This document shows positions 60,476 through 64,000 of a stretch of DNA of 64,000 nucleotides, piece by piece (position 1 is the first letter of the stretch; the number at the start of each line of letters is the position of its first letter). The position numbers and the translations under genes are program-made. The stretch is from Streptomyces sp. NRRL S-1022. GTDB taxonomy: Bacteria > Actinomycetota > Actinomycetes > Streptomycetales > Streptomycetaceae. The stretch spans positions 186,001-250,000 of the forward strand of contig NZ_JOIU01000009.1 of assembly GCF_000720135.1 (NCBI RefSeq). Direction: 5' to 3'. Under the pieces are notes generated by a model. The model made no database searches. It was not told the DNA's origin and saw nothing but the letters and a program-made list of their open reading frames with translations.

Positions 60476-62749
60476 TCAGGGCAGCGGCTCCGGGCAGCGG
60501 CTTCGGGCAGGGCAGCCGCCCCGCCCGGTACGACGGCGGAGCCGGATCTGCGTGATCACGACGGCGGGGGCGGCCCCCCCCCACAACGCGGGGCCCCCCC
60601 CTGCTGTGTCCCCGTTGTTGCCGTCGTCCCTCCCCCTTCTTCCTTTTCCCTGATCATCACCCTCGTGGGTGGCGTCGGGGATGTCGACCAGGTGGAAGTC
60701 CTCCACGGACTTGCCCTCAAGGGCGCCGCTCATCATGTCGCGCCAGATCGGGCCCGGGACCTCACCGCCGTAGACCTTGTCGTGCGGGACGCCGCCGATG
60801 GTGATGTTGGTCATCTTGCGCTTGTGCTGCGGGTCGCCGACCCAGACCGCGCCGGCCATGTTGGGCGTGTAGCCGACGAACCAGGCCGCGAAGCGCTCGT
60901 CCGTCGTACCCGTCTTGCCCGCGCTCGGGCGGCTGCCGAGACCGGCCTCCTGGCCGGTGCCGTCCTCGACCACGCCCTTGAGGAGCGTGCTGACCGTGTC
61001 CGCGGTGTTCTCCGACATCGCCCGCGAGCAGGTCGACTTCGGCACCTCCAGGGACTTCTGGTCGCTGCCGACCTTCTGGGTGATCGACTCGATGGCGACC
61101 GGGGTGCAGTACATCCCGCGCGAGGCGAAGGTGGCGTACGCGTTCGCCATGGTCAGCGGCGAGACCTCCTGGGTGCCGAGCGCGATGGACGGCGCCTGCT
61201 GGATCTTGCGGCCGTCCGCGCGCTGCACGCCCATCTTCTTGGCCATGTCGACGACCGGGCAGATGCCGATGTCGCTGATCAGCTGCACGTAGTAGGTGTT
61301 GACCGACTTCGCGGTCGCCTCCTTCATGGCGTACGGGCCGCGCTCCGACTCGTTCTCGTTGGTCAGCTTGGTCGGCTTGTACGGGTCGTCGCGCCACGTC
61401 TTGCCGTTGCACGCGGACACCGGGCTCGGGTACGCCATCTCGTACGGCGACGAGTACTCCTGCGTCGGGGGCTTGCCGCCCTCGACGGCCGCCGCGGCGA
61501 CGATCGGCTTGAACGTGGAACCGGGCTGGTACCCGGCGCCGCCGCCCATGTCCGAGTTGACGGACAGGTTGATCGTCGTCTCGTCGTTCTTGACGTTGAC
61601 GCCGTACGGGCGGGACTGGCCCATCGCGAGGATCTTGCCGGTGCCCGGCTCGACGATGCTCGCGGCGGTGGCCACGGCGTCGCTCTTGTAGACGTGGTCC
61701 TTGATGGACGCCTGCGCGGACTTCTGGGCCTGCGGGTCCAGCGTGGTGCGGATGGTCAGGCCGCCCTGGTTCCAGAGCTTGGCCCGCTGCTCCCTGCTCT
61801 TGCCGAAGACCGGGTCGGTGAGGACGACCTGGCGGACGTAGTCACAGAAGAAGCCGGCGCCCTTCGCGGCCGTGATGCAGCCGTTCTTGGGGCGGCTGGT
61901 GTGCAGGCCGAGCGGCTTTTCCTTGGCCTCGTCGGCCTCCTTCTGGGAGATGTCGCCCAGCTCCGCCATGCGCTGCAGGACGGTGTTGCGCCGCTTGGTG
62001 GCCTCCGCCTCGTCGTTCACCGGGTCGTACCGGCTCGGGGACTGCACGATGCCGGCCAGCAGTGCCGACTCCTGGACGTTCAGGTCCTTGGCGTGCTTGG
62101 AGAAGTACCGCTGGGAGGCGGCCTCGACGCCGTAGGCCTGCTCGCCGAAGAAGGTGATGTTCAGGTAGTTCTCAAGGATCTTCTTCTTGCCGAGCTTGTC
62201 CTCGATCTGGATCGCGTACTTCAGCTCGCGGATCTTGCGGCCCAGGGTCTGCTGGGTGGCCTCGGCGACCTTGGTCGGGTCGTCGCCGGCCTCCTCGATG
62301 AAGTAGTTCTTCACCAGCTGCTGGGTGAGCGTGGAGGCGCCCTGGGCGACCCCGCCCTCCCGCGCGTTCTTGTTCAGGGCGCGCAGCACGCCCTTGAGGT
62401 CGACGGCGCCGTGCTTGTAGAAGCGCGAGTCCTCGATCGCGACGATCGCCTTCTGCATGTACGGCGAGATGTCCTTGAGGTCGACCACCGTACGGTCGCG
62501 GGAGTAGACGGTCGCGATCTGTTTGCCCCGGTTGTCCAGGATCGTGGTGCGCTGGCTCAGCTGGGGACTCTTCAGGTTGGCCGGGATCTCGTCGAAGCCC
62601 TTGACCGAGCCCTTGGCCGCTAGGCCCAGCGCGCCGGCCGCGGGCAGCGCGATGCCGGCCATCACGGCTCCGGCAAGGACACTGACACCGAGGAACTTGG
62701 CGGCCTGCTGCATGGGCGACAGACCGCCGCCCGAGCGCTTCTTTGGCAT
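60476..62749 (-). CDS. Bifunctional class A penicillin-binding protein
   Basis: 757 residues. One membrane anchor (FLGVSVLAGAVMAGIALPAA) is followed by a GT51 transglycosylase domain (EDSRFYKHGAVD, STLTQQLVKNYF) and a transpeptidase domain with SxxK in PGSTFKP, SVN near VNTYY and KTGTT. It polymerises and cross-links peptidoglycan outside the membrane. The C-terminal tail after NNGDTAGGG becomes basic and atypical (RLRRRTGRGGCPARSRCPEP); the change coincides with runs of nine and eight C at 60574-60582 and 60594-60601, so a frameshift in the DNA or in sequencing is likely. Confidence 0.93.
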   Translation of the reverse strand: MPKKRSGGGLSPMQQAAKFLGVSVLAGAVMAGIALPAAGALGLAAKGSVKGFDEIPANLKSPQLSQRTTILDNRGKQIATVYSRDRTVVDLKDISPYMQKAIVAIEDSRFYKHGAVDLKGVLRALNKNAREGGVAQGASTLTQQLVKNYFIEEAGDDPTKVAEATQQTLGRKIRELKYAIQIEDKLGKKKILENYLNITFFGEQAYGVEAASQRYFSKHAKDLNVQESALLAGIVQSPSRYDPVNDEAEATKRRNTVLQRMAELGDISQKEADEAKEKPLGLHTSRPKNGCITAAKGAGFFCDYVRQVVLTDPVFGKSREQRAKLWNQGGLTIRTTLDPQAQKSAQASIKDHVYKSDAVATAASIVEPGTGKILAMGQSRPYGVNVKNDETTINLSVNSDMGGGAGYQPGSTFKPIVAAAAVEGGKPPTQEYSSPYEMAYPSPVSACNGKTWRDDPYKPTKLTNENESERGPYAMKEATAKSVNTYYVQLISDIGICPVVDMAKKMGVQRADGRKIQQAPSIALGTQEVSPLTMANAYATFASRGMYCTPVAIESITQKVGSDQKSLEVPKSTCSRAMSENTADTVSTLLKGVVEDGTGQEAGLGSRPSAGKTGTTDERFAAWFVGYTPNMAGAVWVGDPQHKRKMTNITIGGVPHDKVYGGEVPGPIWRDMMSGALEGKSVEDFHLVDIPDATHEGDDQGKGRRGRDDGNNGDTAGGGPALWGGAAPAVVITQIRLRRRTGRGGCPARSRCPEPLP

Positions 62750-63239
62750 GGGGGCAGCCTAATCCGTACTGTTGAGCGTTCCGAAGGAGCGACCGCATCA
62801 CGGCACGGCAAAGCGGGGGGTCTGCGTTCCCATTCGCCGGACACGCGCCCAGGCCTTGGCCTAAGCTGCTCTCAACTGTCACAGCAGTGCGGTCATGTAG
62901 CTATACGTCCGGCGACCCCGAATCGTTCCGGACGCAGCCGGGGATCCGCAGGGAGCGTCCCGTCTCCCGCGGGGACGAGCCCGATTCCGCCGCGTGTGTC
63001 GCCTGGCGCCCCGGTGTGACGTACCACGACTGTCCCGGTTTGCCGGGATGATCACGCATGTCGCCAGCTCACTCCCGCGGGTGATCTGCCGCTTACCCAT
63101 AGTCCGTTCGGGCCATTCAAGATTGGGCCCGCAGGGGGTGTTGCGCTGTGCCCACCTTCCGTAACGTCCTCAACTGGCGGCGGTGAATATGCCGCTGCCG
63201 CCGTGGGGGAGCCTCGATTCGGGAGAGGACGGCGCCGGT
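62750..63239. other. wblA upstream region
   Basis: 490 bp between the divergent PBP and wblA genes. Short AT-richer patches occur near 62876-62910 and 63120. No gene is supported; long leaders are usual for developmental wbl genes. Confidence 0.5.
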
Positions 63240-63578
63240 ATGGGCTGGGTAACCGACTGGAGTGCGCAGGCTGCCTGCCGCACTACCGATCCGGATGAAC
63301 TGTTCGTTCAGGGAGCAGCGCAGAACAGGGCCAAGGCGGTGTGCACCGGATGTCCGGTACGCACCGAGTGCCTGGCGGACGCGCTGGACAACCGCGTCGA
63401 GTTCGGCGTGTGGGGAGGCATGACGGAGCGGGAGCGCCGTGCGCTGCTGCGCCGCCGGCCCACCGTCACCTCGTGGCGCAGACTGCTGGAAACCGCCCGC
63501 TCGGAGTACGAGCGGGGCATCGGGATCGTGCCCCTCGACAACGACGAGGTGTACGAGAACTACGCGGCGGTGAGCTGA
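63240..63578 (+). CDS. wblA: WhiB-family iron-sulfur regulator WblA
   Basis: 112 residues. Four cysteines for a [4Fe-4S] cluster occur as C in AACRTTDPDE and CTGCPVRTEC, followed by the G(V/I)WGG turn (FGVWGGMTERERRAL) and a basic C-terminus for DNA or sigma binding. The sequence MGWVTDWSAQAACRTTDPDE is what I know as WblA, a global regulator that represses antibiotic production and promotes sporulation; its place beside a class A PBP gene also fits. ATG 63240 gives this N-terminus; GTG 63183 and ATG 63189 in frame are alternatives. Confidence 0.88.
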   Translation: MGWVTDWSAQAACRTTDPDELFVQGAAQNRAKAVCTGCPVRTECLADALDNRVEFGVWGGMTERERRALLRRRPTVTSWRRLLETARSEYERGIGIVPLDNDEVYENYAAVS

Positions 63579-64000
63579 GGGCACCCCCCTCGGGCACTCA
63601 CTCGGGCACCCACTCAAGGCGTATCCCGGGCGCATGGTCCGGGAAGGCCCGCCACCGGCAACCGCCACCTCCGCGAGCGCCGCTCACGGCGTGCCCGTGC
63701 TCGCCGTGCGCGGAGTCACGACTGCTGCGTACGGCGTACTGGTGACCACCGCTCACGGTGTACGCGTGACCGCCGCGTGCGGGAGTCGCGCTCCTCGCAT
63801 ACGACGCCCGCGCCCGCCGTGCCGTGCCGTACCGTGCGGAGCCTCCTCCGCGCAGGTCGCGCGCGCCCGCGACCGCCGTTCGTGCGCTCCGGCCGCCACT
63901 CGCGCGCCCGCGACCCTGGCCGCGTGCCGCCCGCGTGTGCCGCGCAGGGCGTCGGCGACCGGCCGCCTACCGCGTGTGCCACGTGTGCCGCCATGACTGC
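63579..64000. other. Downstream region of wblA without a supported gene
   Basis: About 420 bp. Repeats of a CTCACGG(C/T)GT(A/G)CG-like motif occur between 63684 and 63770. Open frames here have low-complexity translations and no ribosome sites. Confidence 0.45.

Noticed and set aside
63579..64000. Open frames in the last 420 bp
   Set aside because: Arg/Ala/Pro low-complexity translations on both strands without start signals.

Overview
The window is high-GC actinobacterial chromosome, almost certainly Streptomyces. The evidence is the GTG/ATG starts with strong third-position GC bias, SARP regulators, a WhiB-like protein that looks like WblA beside a bifunctional penicillin-binding protein, a RepSA/Xis/Int-type element remnant, and a tRNA gene without encoded CCA.

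Region 1 (1-21.4 kb) is most of a type II polyketide cluster. It encodes a minimal PKS (KSalpha, KSbeta, ACP), an ActIII-like ketoreductase, a two-domain aromatase/cyclase cut by the window edge, an ActIV-like metallo-beta-lactamase-fold cyclase, a malonyltransferase, a two-component flavin monooxygenase and its reductase, four late deoxysugar enzymes, a UrdGT2-like C-glycosyltransferase, a second glycosyltransferase, an FkbM methyltransferase, a Tat-exported beta-propeller protein, two paralogous SxxK hydrolases and two SARP activators. At least six promoter regions carry heptamers at 11-bp spacing, so the cluster looks like one SARP regulon making a C-glycosylated aromatic polyketide. Early sugar genes (rfbA/rfbB type) are not in view and probably lie to the left.

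Region 2 (21.4-31 kb) is an unusual locus. A prenyl diphosphate synthase fused to an SCP2-like domain sits in a tightly overlapping operon with a possible CrtC/lipocalin-like protein and a protein I do not recognise. Around it are three proteins that share a C-terminal domain of about 140 residues I cannot name, one of them behind an NHL propeller and a Glu-Pro/Lys-Pro linker, plus a lamin-tail protein and a secreted M6-like metalloprotease.

Region 3 (31.2-57.95 kb) is tandem integration at a tRNA-Pro(CGG) gene. A 43-bp direct repeat of the tRNA 3' end lies at 33251-33293 and 57904-57946, with a partial 17-bp copy at 31174. Between the first two copies is a decayed AICE (hypothetical gene, in-frame RepSA-Xis fusion, broken integrase, perfect 40-bp palindrome). 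Between the last two is a 24.6-kb island. Its left half is a defence locus: sigma-region-4-like protein, unknown protein, Mrr-like nuclease/SF2 helicase, MORC/MutL-like GHKL ATPase, AbrB-like protein, Vsr, cytosine methyltransferase, and a broken Eco29kI-like endonuclease fused to a gltX fragment. Its right half looks like an undescribed peptide pathway: a 53-residue candidate precursor, a radical SAM/SPASM protein, an HExxH-domain protein and a 2OG-Fe(II) oxygenase. These share a locus with a PEP-mutase-like enzyme, a D-2-hydroxyacid dehydrogenase, a nucleotidyltransferase, a TylF-like methyltransferase, a Nudix protein and a thymidylate-kinase-like protein. A zinc-ribbon XRE regulator is divergent, followed by asparaginase, a PPC-domain protein, an aminoglycoside-nucleotidyltransferase-like gene, an RsbW-like ATPase and a 5'-damaged ImmA/IrrE gene.

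Region 4 (58-64 kb) is ordinary core chromosome: a Pr6Pr membrane protein, a metallophosphoesterase, a GatB/YqeY protein, a bifunctional PBP and wblA.
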